Counted from the stretch's first letter, positions 38,946-51,373 are shown. The stretch: 64,000 nt of DNA from Isoetes taiwanensis (GCA_021234155.1 JAJEKV010000046.1:11176818-11240817), one strand, 5' to 3'. A program made the numbers and translations. Notes: generated from the letters alone by a model not told the origin.

Positions 38946-41900
38946 CAGAACCATCACCTCTGAAGCCATTTGTTGCCTAGTTTCCCCTTCTCTGCAATAT
39001 CCGGTTGCTCCTAAATTTGCCGGATCCCCCTGCGGAAAAGGAGGTCCCATGTTCCTTGTGTTGCTAAAAATAATGGGAGGACCAAAAATAAAGAAGCCTC
39101 CACCATAGGATTTGCCCCTTTTTTTAAATCAACGGCTGACAAAAGGGTGCACTCTAGAAATACTATTTAGTACACCTGGATGAATACGGCCACCAAATCA
39201 TATGAAAACCTTAGAGAAAACAGTACAAAAACAGAAAGAAAAACCCCCTGTTATAATGCTAGATATTGCTTACTGCATTTCGCTCTTCTCTCTCCTTCAT
39301 TCACTCTTGACAAATTCCCATTACTGATTGCCAAGCTAAATCCTCACGGCTGGTTCTATGTTCACTTCTCTAAGCGCATGTTATTGAGGAAGACCAACAT
39401 CAGAGACTCACACAAAATGTGGAGTTTGATTGTTGAAGGCTTTAAAGCAAACGCTACAAAATTTTCCATACTCAAACTAGGTTCGCTGCATGGATTACCT
39501 TTTGCAGAGAAGAAGATACGTTTGGTTTAGGTTAGAATGCTGCTGAATATGACACAACTTGATATGGATTTGTTGTTGTGTATATGAAACAACTTGATAT
39601 GGATTTGCTTGTTGAGAATTTTCTTCTTAATGCGTATGAAAATTGTATAAGCATTTATGATGCTTAACCATTCATACATGTGCATGTCCACAGGTGCTTT
39701 CAAGACCAAATGTTGTTAGACGCTTTCCATGATTAAACCAGGTTCATTGCGTCTGATTGTTTTTTTGTAGAGAAGAGTATATGATTGGCTTAGGTTAGTA
39801 TCTTGCAGGAAGAGCAGGAATGGATCAGCTTATGCATTGATTTTTACTTGGATCAGATGAGCACTTCATTTGCTTAGTTAATATTTTTGTTGTCCAGAAT
39901 ATGCTGAATAAGGTATTGATAATAGCCACGACCCGATAGATCATTGGATTTTTATGCAGGACTTACAAGAGTTTTGCTTTGTGTACCTGGATTACTTGAA
40001 AATGTACTGCAATCATCTAGTTACGCCCCACAGTTATCTCATTTAGCATCTATAACCTTGGATTTTCAACATCTCTAGATATGTTTCATGCAACAATCAA
40101 AGAGGCATCTTCAAAGCTATAATCATGAAGAAAGGTAATTTTGAATCTCATTTCAAGATCAAATCATTCTCTGTTCTTGATTCATTGTTTTTTGTAGTCA
40201 TCTCATTCGAGCGAGTTGTCTTTCTTATTTTGATTTTGTTGGTGTCGCTAAAATTGTGCAAATAGAGGACTCTGACAATTGCCATGAAGGTTTTTCGTGA
40301 GTAAAAAACAGGGCATCATGGCGGTCCATAATGAAGAGACCTTTGTGGATTGAGATACTATGTTAACTAAATGTCCCATTTGTGCGGCTTCTTGGTGTTC
40401 ATAAGTAGAACAATCCTTCCCTTGATGCCTTTGGAGGAAGAGTCTCCCGACAAAGAGCTTCTTTGCTTTGGTACACTTTTATACGACAATGTGTATGGTA
40501 TAAACCAGCCGATAGATCTTCTCTGCCTTCCCCTTCTAGCCTCTAGGCTTTTGTTCGAGGAATCGTTGTGTATGATAATTTGCTATTGCATTATCTATAT
40601 ATTTGCAATCTATATTTCTTGACATACCTATGCATTTTAACATTCCTCTATTTTTTTCCCCATGGCGGCATCGAGTCTAGCGGTACAGGACATGGCAACT
40701 TACTTGCTCTTGGACATAAAGAGCATGGAGAGCTAGGTTTAGGACAAATTCTCTACGATGTTTAATTCATTGTCACAGTTCAATTCTACCCAGAATTGCC
40801 CATTGAACTTAGGGACGTTTAAGATCAAGAGATCGGGGCAATACTAGAGAGGTTCCTGAAACCATTGAATATTATCTGAACTAACTTCATTTGTCTCTTA
40901 TAATTGCATAGATACACTTTTGATTTACTGCTTTTTATTTCGTAGATATCCTTTTTGCAATAAGAGCTTGATAATGCAATGAACGAGTTGAATGTTGGCA
41001 TGCTTCAATCTAAGGCAGCATTTGTGAATGGTGTTTCTGGTTTTCATGCATTTTTTAGCATTGACTCCATGTGAGTAATTTGATGAATGGTACTTATGAG
41101 TCTTTAGGCATAAACTTGGATCTTGAGATCTCACTTGAATCTTGAAGGTAAATGCTTTTGAAGTTGATATCTCATAAAATAGTTTGAACTTAAATTCCTT
41201 TAGATGCATGGAGCCAGTCTCCTTCCCTCATCTTCTAAACAAAGCTCATATCACGAGATTCTTGATGAGCATCACATTATTGTCTCTTATAGGCAATTTG
41301 TTATACAAGAGTGGGACTAGCACTCTTTTCTTTTTGTTGAAGGATGTAAGTGATTGGAACTTTGGAAGCTAAATTCTAATATGTAAATATGCGACATTCT
41401 ATACCCCCCTTCCACATAATACACGAGGCAAACTACTCATCATCGGACATCTTGACTTCTTACACAGGCAAAGAGTTAATGACGGGGTTCAAATCAAGCT
41501 TTAAGCAAATATTATTTCATCTCAAACATAGGTGCTCACCATAGAGCGATGTCATATCATTTTACATCGTACTTTATACCATAACAACTCCACATCCTCA
41601 TTAAATAGTATGCATCTTTCTCTATCTTTTAATGGGACATATTACTAATTATTCTACAAAAACATGTATCAAATCAGGTACACGAATTCTACAACAACAT
41701 AACATTATAGAGTACAACATAATAGAGCACAACATGATGCTGCTGCTAAGCGCTTGCTACAGCCATGCCATCCAAATCGTCCACTGGCATCTATATGGTA
41801 GTTGGATAAACCACTAGTAAGTTGAATTGAAGCGATATTAAAAAAAATAGTGCATACCAAGGTTGCGTGCAGAACATGCACCTTCAGAATTCGCCATTGC

Positions 41901-42010
41901 ACTTGTCAAGTTTATGGTGTCGCAAAGCGAGTGAGAGAACATCCTAGCATGCTTCTGCCATTTGCCATCCCAATGTCCTCCAATGGCGGAGTGCAAGCGC
42001 AAGAAGAGCA
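38946..42010. other. Spacer, no gene recognised
   Basis: AT-rich sequence. The left end (38946-39070, minus strand) may hold degraded ZML sequence. The plus-strand frame 39180-39530 has no recognisable motif. A frame near 40660-40750 (GHGNLLALGHKEHGELGLG) is only superficially RCC1-like. Confidence 0.45.
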
Positions 42011-42533
42011 TTTGGAAGGGTTTCCACGGAAATTAGGAAGGGTTTCCATGGAAACCCTTCTTGGTTTTAATGAAAGCCAGAAGGGTTTCCACGGAAAATA
42101 GAAAGGGTTTCCATGGAAATTTGGAAGGGTTTCTACGAAAAATAGGAAGGGTTTCCATAGGAGGCCAACTCAAATCGGGCGTACATAAAACCATCGATTG
42201 AAAGGCGTGAATATTATAAATATAAAAAAAGGGTGGAAACCCTTCCCATTTTCCGTGGAAACCCTTCCGGTTTTCAAAATGGGAAACCCTTCCCATTTTC
42301 CATGGAAACCCTTCCTAATTTCTATGGAAACCCTTCCATAGAAATTTGGAAGGGTTTCCACGGAAATTAGGAAGGGTTTCCATGGAAAGCCTTCTTGGTT
42401 TTAATGAAAGCCGGAAGGGTTTCCATAGAAAATAGGAAGGGTTTCCATGGAAATTTGGAAGGGTTTCTACGGAAAATAGGAAGGGTTTCCACGGGAGGCC
42501 AACCAAATAGGCATACATAAAACCATAGCTCAT
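42011..42533. repeat. GGAAGGGTTTCC minisatellite in a tandem and inverted arrangement
   Basis: Units of about 20-30 bp built on GGAAGGGTTTCC(A/T)(C/T)GGAAA fill 42011-42160 and 42344-42505 in one orientation and 42226-42340 in the opposite one (GGAAACCCTTCC). The flanking blocks are a 333 bp spaced duplication: both include TTGGTTTTAATGAAAGCC and end in GAGGCCAAC..CATACATAAAACCAT. At 42338-42350 the orientation flips with almost no spacer, so long hairpins can form. Short frames across it are artefacts. Confidence 0.9.
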
Positions 42534-45127
42534 AAATGCTTACAATTAAAGTGCCTTTTTACACACCAACAATGGTGAGGGTGTATTCCCATTAGCCAGC
42601 ACCGACAATTTTATGCACCAATTTCACGGTCCCAGTTGCCGGTTTCTGAAGACCACGATTCCTATTGCACCTGTGATGTATTTTGGCCAGTTCTAGTTCT
42701 GAGGAAGAAGACAAACGAAATCATAAAGAGGACAAATGGAATCTTGCTAGAAGACAAACTCAGTTCTGATTTAGAGTATTCGGAAGCTTTCAAATCCATC
42801 TGAATTGGAGTTCCAGACCCGTGCCATATCAGCAAAATCAAAGTCCGGTTGTGGAATGGGAACGCTCCTCCAGTGCCTGTAACTTGCAAGCTGTCACGGG
42901 TACCGGCAATTTTTTAGCGTAATGGGGATGCACCGTGACACTTTTTGGGTTGCCCCTAGGGGGGCAAACCCTCGTTTATGTGGGTATGTGGGCATATTCA
43001 AGTATATGCTGGCATATACCTAGCATATCTTGATGGCCCGCTAAAAGCGGTCGCCGCATGTAAATGGTCGGTCATCCGGCCCCATTATCACTGCTACACA
43101 AACGCTATCCGCCGGACTTGGCTATGGCTTCGCACCTCGGATTCCCCTCCCTTCCGCCGGTCGGGGCTCACGGCGTAGGAAGGATCCCCTCGAAGATGTT
43201 GGGAGTCGGCTTCTAGGCATGCGGGCGTGCTAGATTTATCTTTCGGCCACTCTGCCTACATTGCGGCATAAATTAGGTGAAACTCTTCCGGCGTTATCAT
43301 GTCGTCTCAATCACTAAAGAATACCTTATAGAAAGATCGCAGGCGATGAAATAATTGGAGCACCACAGTAATCGAGACAGTTAAATCTGAATATAAAGCA
43401 TGGCTTTTATTGATGAAACTTGAGCCTTAAGCGCCACAAATTTCCGTTGTTTAACGGCTTGAGCGATATTTTAGGGCTTATCGTAAGTGATAAAAAAACA
43501 CAAATGAGGTGGTTCTAGAGTTGAGGTCATGGCGTCCAACACAATATATTATTGAAGATAGAGGAGATTTTCTTGCATCTCTAGCGGATGCTATTGGAAT
43601 GGCGAAGGGCTCAAAGTTACGCATGCATCTAGTTCCTTTCTTCCGCCATATGGTGCCGGATCGGTGTCATGCATCATATCGGGTAGGGAGGCATCCGAAG
43701 TCTTGCACGGAGGTTCAATGCAAAAAGCACTATAAAAAAACCGATGAGGATTGTCTTTTGATTTTATCAACGCCTTTTCCTAGTACTTAATTTACGTGTT
43801 TTGGAGCAGTGAACATGAATCATACTATTTAAACCGTTTCATGGTCGCATATAATTACGGTAAAGACCAAGCATTTTTACATATTTCATGAAGGAGTTTT
43901 CAAGTAACGTACCGGTAAGTACAAGTTCATTTTGTTCTCTGTTTGTAGCATGTTGATCAGTTCATAACAAACAATGTATGAGCGCCCGGTTTGGAGACTT
44001 CGCAATTCAATGATCCGAAAATTGTCCAAGCAATTGCGGAACTTCTCGAAGAATGAAATGCGTTAATTATAGGTATTGCATATTAGTGCTAAAGTTATGT
44101 CACCTATATTGGCATGCTGATTTCTAGTTCGTAGTGGTATTCTTGTGCATATGTGCTAACCTTTATGAACCCAACAGGGTTTGCTGCCCAGGATTTCGTC
44201 CGGTCCACAACTTGCTGCATTCCATTGCAGAGGCTTTTCTCATCAAAAACATGTTTTGATGCCTTGAAGACATCACCAGAAGTTGCATCAGCTCTTCTTC
44301 AGGTAGTTCCTTGTCTTCACATTATGGTAGCACGTCCCATCATCACATTTCAAGGGAATCAGTTATTTCAGTCTGTTACCTATAATAACTTTTTTTGCAT
44401 CTAGAAGTATTTGGCAGACATCACGCATTTCTTGCTAGTTTTTACATCTGAAAGCGTGGGTTGTGGACTTTTGCATTGATGCAAGCTTCCAAGAAGCCTT
44501 GGGCAGTGATGTATTGATGCACAACCTTGCACATAGTGGCACTAACCATGATATTTTACGCATTTATAGATTTGCTAGACCCAGCGCATTCCAAGGTATA
44601 TCATAGACATACTATGTTCAGCCCATTGGCACCTAAAGCAGCCAATAATATGGACAAAAGTTATGGACATTTGTTGTGGATAAAAGGAGATAACGCACTC
44701 AATATGATATCAAGCGTCAGAACAAACTAAAATCTTATATGATTTGAATAATTGAACTCAGTCATCTGGTTTTGTCTCTTTTTTTGCTTCTTCCTTTACT
44801 GTGATTTTTACAAATTTGCTCAGTGTGGGAGCTTGTGTTTAATATATGCTTGAAATGTTTAACATAATGTATAAATCTGCCAATTCTTGGGATATACGAT
44901 TGCATGGCTTGGGTAAATGTCATATAGCTCATTCTATTCTATTCTATTCTATTTATACGTCTTAAAGGCTTCAAAATGTACTGCGATGTTATCTTGTCAG
45001 GAATGTTGTGTAATGCTTTTCTTCTGAGACAAACTCTCTACAGAGTTGTAACATTGATATGAAAGAAAATGAGGATGTTAATATGCTATTGTTGCTGCTA
45101 TTATTAAACGTCCTCCTTGTAATTTAG
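42534..45127. other. Spacer with GC-rich repeat-like block; gene-like scraps
   Basis: 42893-43200 is GC-rich compared with its surroundings, with TGTCACGG...CCGTGACA inverted copies (42893-42940) and GGGTTGCCCC-TAGG-GGGGCAAACC (42949-42972), resembling transposable-element DNA. 43509-43790 (DFLASLADAIG..PFFRHMVPDRCH) and 44170-44300 (DALKTSPEVASALLQ before a GT donor) look like exon scraps but were not identified. A (TTCTA)n microsatellite lies at 44932-44955. Confidence 0.45.
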
Positions 45128-45660
45128 ATAAAGCCAAAAGTAAGCACTATATGCTTTGCTATGGCAAATGCTTGCATTACGATCCATCAATCACAAGGTG
45201 GTTGTGGGGTAAGTATTAGCAAAATTCATTCGTAGGAAGGAGTTATTGTGAAGGTAATTCAAGGTGTTAATAAATGTATAGGGTACGATGGAAGATGTAA
45301 GGTGGCAAGTTAATGAAGTTGTTGCATCCCCAAGTGTAAGATTTCATTGCTAAACACATGATAATGTTTATTCTCTCTAACCAAGGAGTCAATGAAATTC
45401 AAAAAGTTGGTCAAATGTATGCTGCCTTCACTGGTCAACCTCTAGAGCATGTACAAATGTCTACAGATGGCGCGCAATCGATTTTTCTCTGCTACAGAGG
45501 TATAGAGCATTATGCAATTAGATGGTTAAGTCATTACCTTCATGGATGACAATAGATTTCGCCAAGAGATATTAGGCATGTTCTTATTTTTTGCACAAAC
45601 AAAAAATCGCAGGCTATGGAATTTGGATTAATTGATGGAGTTCTAGAGACAGAATATTGA
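45128..45660 (+). pseudogene. ClpP-like protease subunit pseudogene
   Basis: Exon-like pieces: 45128-45208 (IKPKVSTICFAMA then NACITIHQSQGGCG, donor GTAAGT), about 45281-45338 (DVRWQVNEVV), 45386-45500 (NEIQKVGQMYAAFTGQPLEHVQMSTD) and 45613-45660 (AMEFGLIDGVLETEY, stop). These match the ClpP pattern IKP.VSTIC..., .ARI.IHQP.GGA.G, ..Y...TGQ....i..DTDRD, A.EYGLIDGV. The segment around the catalytic Ser (AASMGA...) is deleted between CFAMA and NACITIHQ, and the DTDRD motif has decayed. The N-terminal exons were not found. Confidence 0.7.
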
Positions 45661-47734
45661 AGTTTGTAACTTTGAGGTATGTTCTTAGATAATTATGATT
45701 GAAAACTTCATTTCATCATGACCAATGTCTCTCCATCTATGGGTTGCAAATTAGGGGATGTTAAAAAGCAAGGTTTGAAGCTCGCTCTAGAAAATCTTTT
45801 GTAAGAACATGGACAGTTTTCAAGTGACTTGCGTACTACTTTTCTATACAGTTGTGGCATTATAAAGTTGATACTCAGTTCCCGCATTTCCTCGCTGAAG
45901 TTGATCGCGAATGGATATCCATTGATCAAGCATGTTTGTAAGCTGAGTAATTTCAGGATGCTTAAATTGGAAAAGATTAATGTCTAGTTATCACAATTAT
46001 TAAATGATGACAATTATGTCAGATTTATTGGCTGATTTTAACAAATAAACTACGTTTGCAGCATAGCTAAGCATTGCTGCAATTGAAGGAGTTGAAAATA
46101 AGGCATGTAGGGGACAAATTGGCATTAGTGTACATGAATATTTGATCAGCCAAAGTAACCTTTACCAAAGAATAAGGGCTCAGAAAAGAGAACAAGCCCC
46201 TTACATTTTTCTTCTTGATTTCCCAGTCAATATTATACAATGAATAAATCTTAAATTGCACGTCATATAATTGCATGCATGCATGTACATGTAAATAATT
46301 TTATGCATGTTTAACAAACTCTATCATCACAATATACAAATGTCCATTAATATAATAAAAACAAGGTATAATTTGATGCATTTATGCATGAACTAAATGA
46401 AAACTGAAATGATAAATGAAAATGTTAAATGGAGTCGTTGGCCAAGTTGACTTGTAAAATTATCCAGTCACATAGGTGGTATTGGCTAGTTTGTTCATCC
46501 TCATTAACCATTTGTCCAAGGAAATTAAGATTTTAAACTAATTGATACAAGCTATCACACCTAACACACTTTATACTTTTATAGGACTTGTAAGTTGATC
46601 AAATACATCGGGATTGATTCAACAACAATATTGAGATACTATTTTTCTTGGGGGAAGGTGAACATTACAATGTTCTTCCAAACTGTGCTGCGATGGAATT
46701 ATTGCCCGGCTCATATTAGTTTGTGGTTCTCGACCTTTGCAAAGAGTCTCTTCCTCTTTATCGTCTGTTATGTACAAAGTGTTATTCTACCTCGTATCAT
46801 ATTAGTTTGAGATCATATATAGAGGCATATCATATGTTGACATTTGCGTAAGGACGACTAGGTCAAAGCTAGGATCCTCCCCCTCTCCCCCATTTTCTTT
46901 CTTCGTTAATGAGAATGAAAATAAAGCAGCTTTTGAATTAGCATATGCGAACATCTAGACATATCTCTCATATGTAATTTAGGTAGGGGTAACGTCCTTG
47001 GGTAGGCCATTACGTGGGGTAAGGGCCTGGCGAGCCACGTCAGGGGCGAGCCGAGCACACACCATGTGTATAGTCATCGTCCACGGCATCTCTCTTTGCA
47101 TTTTCTAGATCTCTTCAGACTCTGTTGTTTGTCAGCGGTGAAGTTAGGTTCGTCGGGCCGGATGCTTCAAGAACGATCCGCCATTGTCTTCTTTCCTTGA
47201 GGTGACGGATGTCTAGGCTATTCTGTGCATGTACATGCGTCTGGCAAGCGGGGATTCTGTTGACTTGTCCTTATGCTTCTGCAATACTTCTTCCATGCCG
47301 AGCATCAAAGATTTCTTCAAGCCAATTCCCATCAAGTCATGGTATCAAGTATTCTATTGTCTAGAAGTAGCAATTTGAATTGATTGTTAAAACATGACTT
47401 TGAACTATGATTTAAGCCACTTCATCCTCCGGCTGTGGAGGGCAACCCTCCGTGCGCAGCACCTTGTTTCTAGTGCCAGGTAATGACTAATGAGTGATTC
47501 AAATCAAGCTGGCATCTAAGAAAAATACGGTATAGACTCAAAATATCACTTTCCGCCAAGTTTTGGGTGTCAAATGCGCTTTTGCCTATATGACGATGGC
47601 AATAATGCATCCTACAGTTTTCTGCTTTATTAACGATGAGCAAAAGCTCAGAACCGTTCATAACAGGTATCACTCACTTTCTGGTATCTATTTCTAGAGC
47701 TATCTCTTACGATTTCTTGACGATGATTTTGTGA
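45661..47734. other. Spacer upstream of the PPR gene, no gene recognised
   Basis: AT-rich to 46900, then more GC-balanced sequence to the PPR frame (46980-47300), which could contain an upstream exon or 5' UTR. Nothing identifiable was found. Confidence 0.4.
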
Positions 47735-47767
47735 AGGACTTTGAAATGTTTGAACAAGCTATGTGAA

Positions 47768-49609
47768 ATGGGACGATCACACGAGGCAATTGATTTGATG
47801 GAGCATCTGGCGATCCCGTTATCTAGAAGTAATGCCTATAATCTTTTGCAGGAATGCACTAGAAATGAAGATGCAGATTGTGCCCGGCGAGTGCAGTCTC
47901 TCATGGCAAAGTATAACCTTGATTGCGTCGCCGTTTTGGGTGATCATCTTATTAGGCTACTTAATGCTAGTGGAAGCCTGTCCGAAGCGAACGAAGTATT
48001 CAAAAGGGTTTTGTATCCAAGCGTGTACACATGGAGTTCGATATTGTGGGCGCACGTTAATCTTGGCGAAGCTGCTATGGCAATTGAGCTATACTGCATG
48101 ATGCAACGATCAGGCAGAAACAGTGACAAATATGTGCTTGTTGCAATGGTTAAAGCATGCACCAGGGCATTGTCCCTTGAGCATGGGAGGTCAATTCATC
48201 AGGAGATAGTAGCAGCTGCTCTTCAATCAGACATCGTGTTGGGTAGTAGTCTCATTGACATGTATGTCCAAAATGGTAGTTTAAATGAGGCACAGAAAGT
48301 ATTTGATAAGTTGGGTCAACGAGATGTGGTGTGTTGGAATGCAATGGCTGCAGGATTTGCACAACATGGGAAGGGACTAGTCATTCTGGAATTTTTGAAC
48401 AGTATGCAACGTGAGGGGGTAAAGCCAGACAGGGTTACGTTTCTAAGCATCCTGAGAGCGTGCAGCAGAGTAGGAGCAATAGACCAGGGCAGGCTCGTAC
48501 ATAAGGAAATCATCAAATATGGTTTGGAATTTGATGGTGCTATAGGAAACACAATCGTAGATATGTATGCTAAATGTGGGAACCTACATGATGCACGGAA
48601 AATCTTCGACAAGTTGAGGCATCGGAGTATTGTGTCCTGGGGTGCAATGATAGCAGGGTATGCGCAACATGGGGAAGGTCTTCTAGCTTTTGATTGCTTC
48701 AAAAAGATGAAGAAGGAGGGTATAACGGCGAACAAAGTTATATATTTGGGCATTTTAAAAGCATGTGGTAGCATACAAGATATAGATCACGGCAGGATTC
48801 TTCACAGCGAAATCATAAGAAGTGGTTTAGAGTCTGATATTATTGTAGAGAATGCCCTTATTGATATGTATGCAAAATGTGGAAGTCTGAAAGCGGCATG
48901 TGCAGTGTTCAACAGGATGTCAAGTTGGGATGTCGTATCATGGAGTGCAATGATTACAGCATATACCCAGCATGGGAAAGGCCAGCTTGCCCTTGAATGC
49001 TTTGGGAACATGCAACAGGGTGGTGTGGAACCGAATAAAGTCACGTTTTTAAGTGCCTTAAAAGCTTGTGGGAATGTAGGTGCTATTGACCAAGGCAGGC
49101 TTATTCATCACCAGATTCAGAGAAATGATCTTCATTCTGATGCGGTTCTTGCAAGTACCCTTGTTGATATGTATGCAAAGTGTGGTTGCTTGAAGGATGC
49201 GCGTGAACTATTTGACAAGTTACCATGTCGCATACTTGCGTCCTGGAATGCAATGATTGCAGGATATGCACAGCATGGGGAGTTCTTTCTTGCAGAGCAG
49301 TGCCTTGAGAGTATGGAACAACAAGGGTTAAAACCAGATGAAGTGACATTCGTTATTATGGTTACTGCTTGTAGTCGTGTGGGTCGTCTGGATAAAGGGC
49401 AATGGTATTTTGGATACATGAGTGAACTTCATGGCATCAGGTCAGGTAATATACACTATAACTGTGTGGTCGACCTTCTGAGTCGTGCAGGTCGCTTTCA
49501 AGAAGCAGAAAAATTGCTTCAATCTACTACACAACTAGATAGTTCTGGGTGGATGTCCTTAGTTAATGCAAACAGAACATGTGGTGATCTCTGTCCAGGT
49601 GGACTCTGA
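47768..49609 (+). CDS. PLS-class pentatricopeptide repeat protein, truncated at the E motif
   Basis: Intronless frame, open from 47735 with first ATG at 47768 (MGRSHEAIDLMEHL), 613 residues. Repeating units of about 101 residues (P-L-S triplets) show SSLIDMYVQNGSLNEAQKVF, TIVDMYAKCGNLHDARKIF, ALIDMYAKCGSLKAACAVF and TLVDMYAKCGCLKDARELF, with VVSWSAMITAYTQHGKGQLA-type segments between. The last repeats (YNCVVDLLSRAGRFQEAEKL) lead into GWMSLVNANRTCGDLCPGGL and a stop, where related proteins continue with E/E+ and often DYW domains. PPR proteins bind organellar RNA; PLS types usually specify C-to-U editing sites. An AG acceptor at 47736-47737 would extend the frame upstream. No clear targeting peptide is visible, so the gene may be a pseudogene or need an upstream exon. 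Confidence 0.85.
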   Translation: MGRSHEAIDLMEHLAIPLSRSNAYNLLQECTRNEDADCARRVQSLMAKYNLDCVAVLGDHLIRLLNASGSLSEANEVFKRVLYPSVYTWSSILWAHVNLGEAAMAIELYCMMQRSGRNSDKYVLVAMVKACTRALSLEHGRSIHQEIVAAALQSDIVLGSSLIDMYVQNGSLNEAQKVFDKLGQRDVVCWNAMAAGFAQHGKGLVILEFLNSMQREGVKPDRVTFLSILRACSRVGAIDQGRLVHKEIIKYGLEFDGAIGNTIVDMYAKCGNLHDARKIFDKLRHRSIVSWGAMIAGYAQHGEGLLAFDCFKKMKKEGITANKVIYLGILKACGSIQDIDHGRILHSEIIRSGLESDIIVENALIDMYAKCGSLKAACAVFNRMSSWDVVSWSAMITAYTQHGKGQLALECFGNMQQGGVEPNKVTFLSALKACGNVGAIDQGRLIHHQIQRNDLHSDAVLASTLVDMYAKCGCLKDARELFDKLPCRILASWNAMIAGYAQHGEFFLAEQCLESMEQQGLKPDEVTFVIMVTACSRVGRLDKGQWYFGYMSELHGIRSGNIHYNCVVDLLSRAGRFQEAEKLLQSTTQLDSSGWMSLVNANRTCGDLCPGGL

Positions 49610-50307
49610 CTCCTACGCCAGTGAATATTGAGCACAATGAAAAAGCTATGATTTGGACATGCAAATCTCTTCCTAGGGATTTGAAGACTGTCTCTTTGAG
49701 ACCCTCATTACATGGACTATGTAAAACATGGCTAGTTGTATGGGAGAACTTTCTTTTCCTTTTATTGAGGCGGAGAAAAGGAATCTAATGCAACCTCACA
49801 ATAGAATTCTCTTGCCTCTCAGATTTAAATCTCAAACCCTGTTCTGATTTTAGTTATTATATAGTCCTCTGACAAACTAGCATCTTCTAGGCACTTGATG
49901 CCTTTCGCAACAGGTGAATCTAAAATTAGGAAAAATGCTAGTATGAGGAAGACCAATGGAAACACCTGACCGTTAAAGCCAGTTTGGCTGCGGTGGAATG
50001 GTGGAACTGCCAATTGCTAAAATGGCAATTAGAAAACATAGACGGGACAGGGGCATCAGATGAGTAGCTGGTAAAAGGAGACCAGGAAAAAGGAAGAATG
50101 TGACCTGGTGACTGAGAGACTGAGGACAAATTTGGCTAATTGATAATTTTTTCAATTCCAAAACATTCCTGCATGAACTGCAGTATGATAGTGGCCTTCC
50201 GGTTAGGTAAGTGGAGCATTAGTTTTTTTTTTTGCACATATGAGACCAAATGAACTGCAGCTGATAGAGGCCTTCAGAGTGGGTCAGTGGAGCATTGTTT
50301 TCCCATA
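49610..50307. other. PPR 3' flank, no gene seen
   Basis: Downstream sequence without a recognisable reading frame. The phrase CTGCAG(T/C)..AT..(T/G)(A/G)GTGGCCTTC appears twice (about 50178 and 50259). Ends at the copia TSD. Confidence 0.4.
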
Positions 50308-50312
50308 TATCA

Positions 50313-50479
50313 TGTTACGAGTATGATGACTGTGCATGCTGAGTCATCCATGTATGTTGCTGACATGCTCTCCTATAAAGCCATAGTCATGCTTTACAGT
50401 TCTTCATCCAGTTTACTCATTGCCTCGTTATATCGTGTATCTCTTCCATTCTAGCATACATGGATACAGGGTTTCTTTA
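50313..50479 (+). repeat. 5' LTR of the compact copia element
   Basis: 167 bp, includes the TATA-like CTCCTATAAAGCC near 50370, a likely core promoter for element transcription. Immediately followed by the tRNA-iMet primer site. Confidence 0.92.
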
Positions 50480-50492
50480 TGGTATCAGAGCC
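50480..50492 (+). other. Primer binding site, initiator tRNA-Met
   Basis: TGGTATCAGAGCC directly abuts the LTR end. This is the standard plant copia priming site. Confidence 0.93.
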
Positions 50493-51373
50493 AGAATGCA
50501 GGATGAGATGAGTGCAGGAGTATGGCAGGTGGGATCAGAACGTGGTATCGGGTCTGATCAGAGGAATTGACATCATTTTTCTTGCACTATGTAAAAGTTA
50601 ATCTAGAACGGGTCTAGAATGTGCTGTGCGTCTAGAACGGGTCTAGAGTGAAAGAAAGCTCGAGAAATCTCTGCAAAGATTCCTCTAATCTTGCAAGAGT
50701 CTTCGTCTAGTTAGGTATACTTCTCGCTCGCTACGATTTGCAAGGAAGGGTTGAGAAATCTTCATCAATATTTGTGGATCTGTACATTTTTCGGTTATAG
50801 AAAGCCGGATTTGAGGCGGGTCTTGCCGGATCTGATATTTGGAACTCTAGAAAGGGTCGGATCTGGAGTTTATAAGTCGGATCTGATGTGAAGGAGAAGA
50901 GATTGCGTTGTGTAGTTTGGTCAAGCATCTGGGGCTTTTGGAAGACTTTGTGCGAAGATGTTTTTGGAGCCGGAGTTGTGCCATATGGCAAAATCGACAA
51001 TAGAATTTGTAAAATCAGAGAGATTTTGCATGGCTGGTGCAATTATTTTGGTTCATGGCTTATTTAAGATAAAAGAAAATTTTATTTTCAGGTAGATAAA
51101 CCTAATAAGGCTGTGATATGTTGGGAAGCGGATAAGGTCTAGATTAGATGTCGAGATCTTGCATGAGTTTGATCGTATTTGGAGTTACGGCAGAGGGGAG
51201 ACGGATTTGAAATCTACCGGATTAGGAACTGGAATTGAGTGCAGAAATTCTTAAGATTGAGTGGCAATCCGGATCTGGACTGGCTTCGGATCTGGAATTG
51301 GCTCCTGGAAGTCTTCAAATCTCCGATCAGCAAGATTTGTCTGAGATTTCTTCCTTCTTGCTAAACTTCAGTT

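Noticed and set aside
40655-40765. RCC1-like phrase GHGNLLALGHKEHGELGLG
   Set aside because: A single short match without neighbouring blades or splice structure. Chance is as likely.
42033-42533. Minus-strand frames rich in METLPNF/KGFHGKWEGF
   Set aside because: Translations of the GGAAGGGTTTCC minisatellite, with no evidence of being genes.
43509-43790. 93-residue frame (LELRSWRPTQYIIEDRGDFLASLADAIG)
   Set aside because: It looked like an exon of a large conserved protein (GRV2/RME-8 considered), but I could not match it to a remembered sequence with confidence, so no name is given.
48316-49419. Long minus-strand frames opposite the PPR gene
   Set aside because: Shadows of the PPR repeats; the plus strand carries the conserved motifs.
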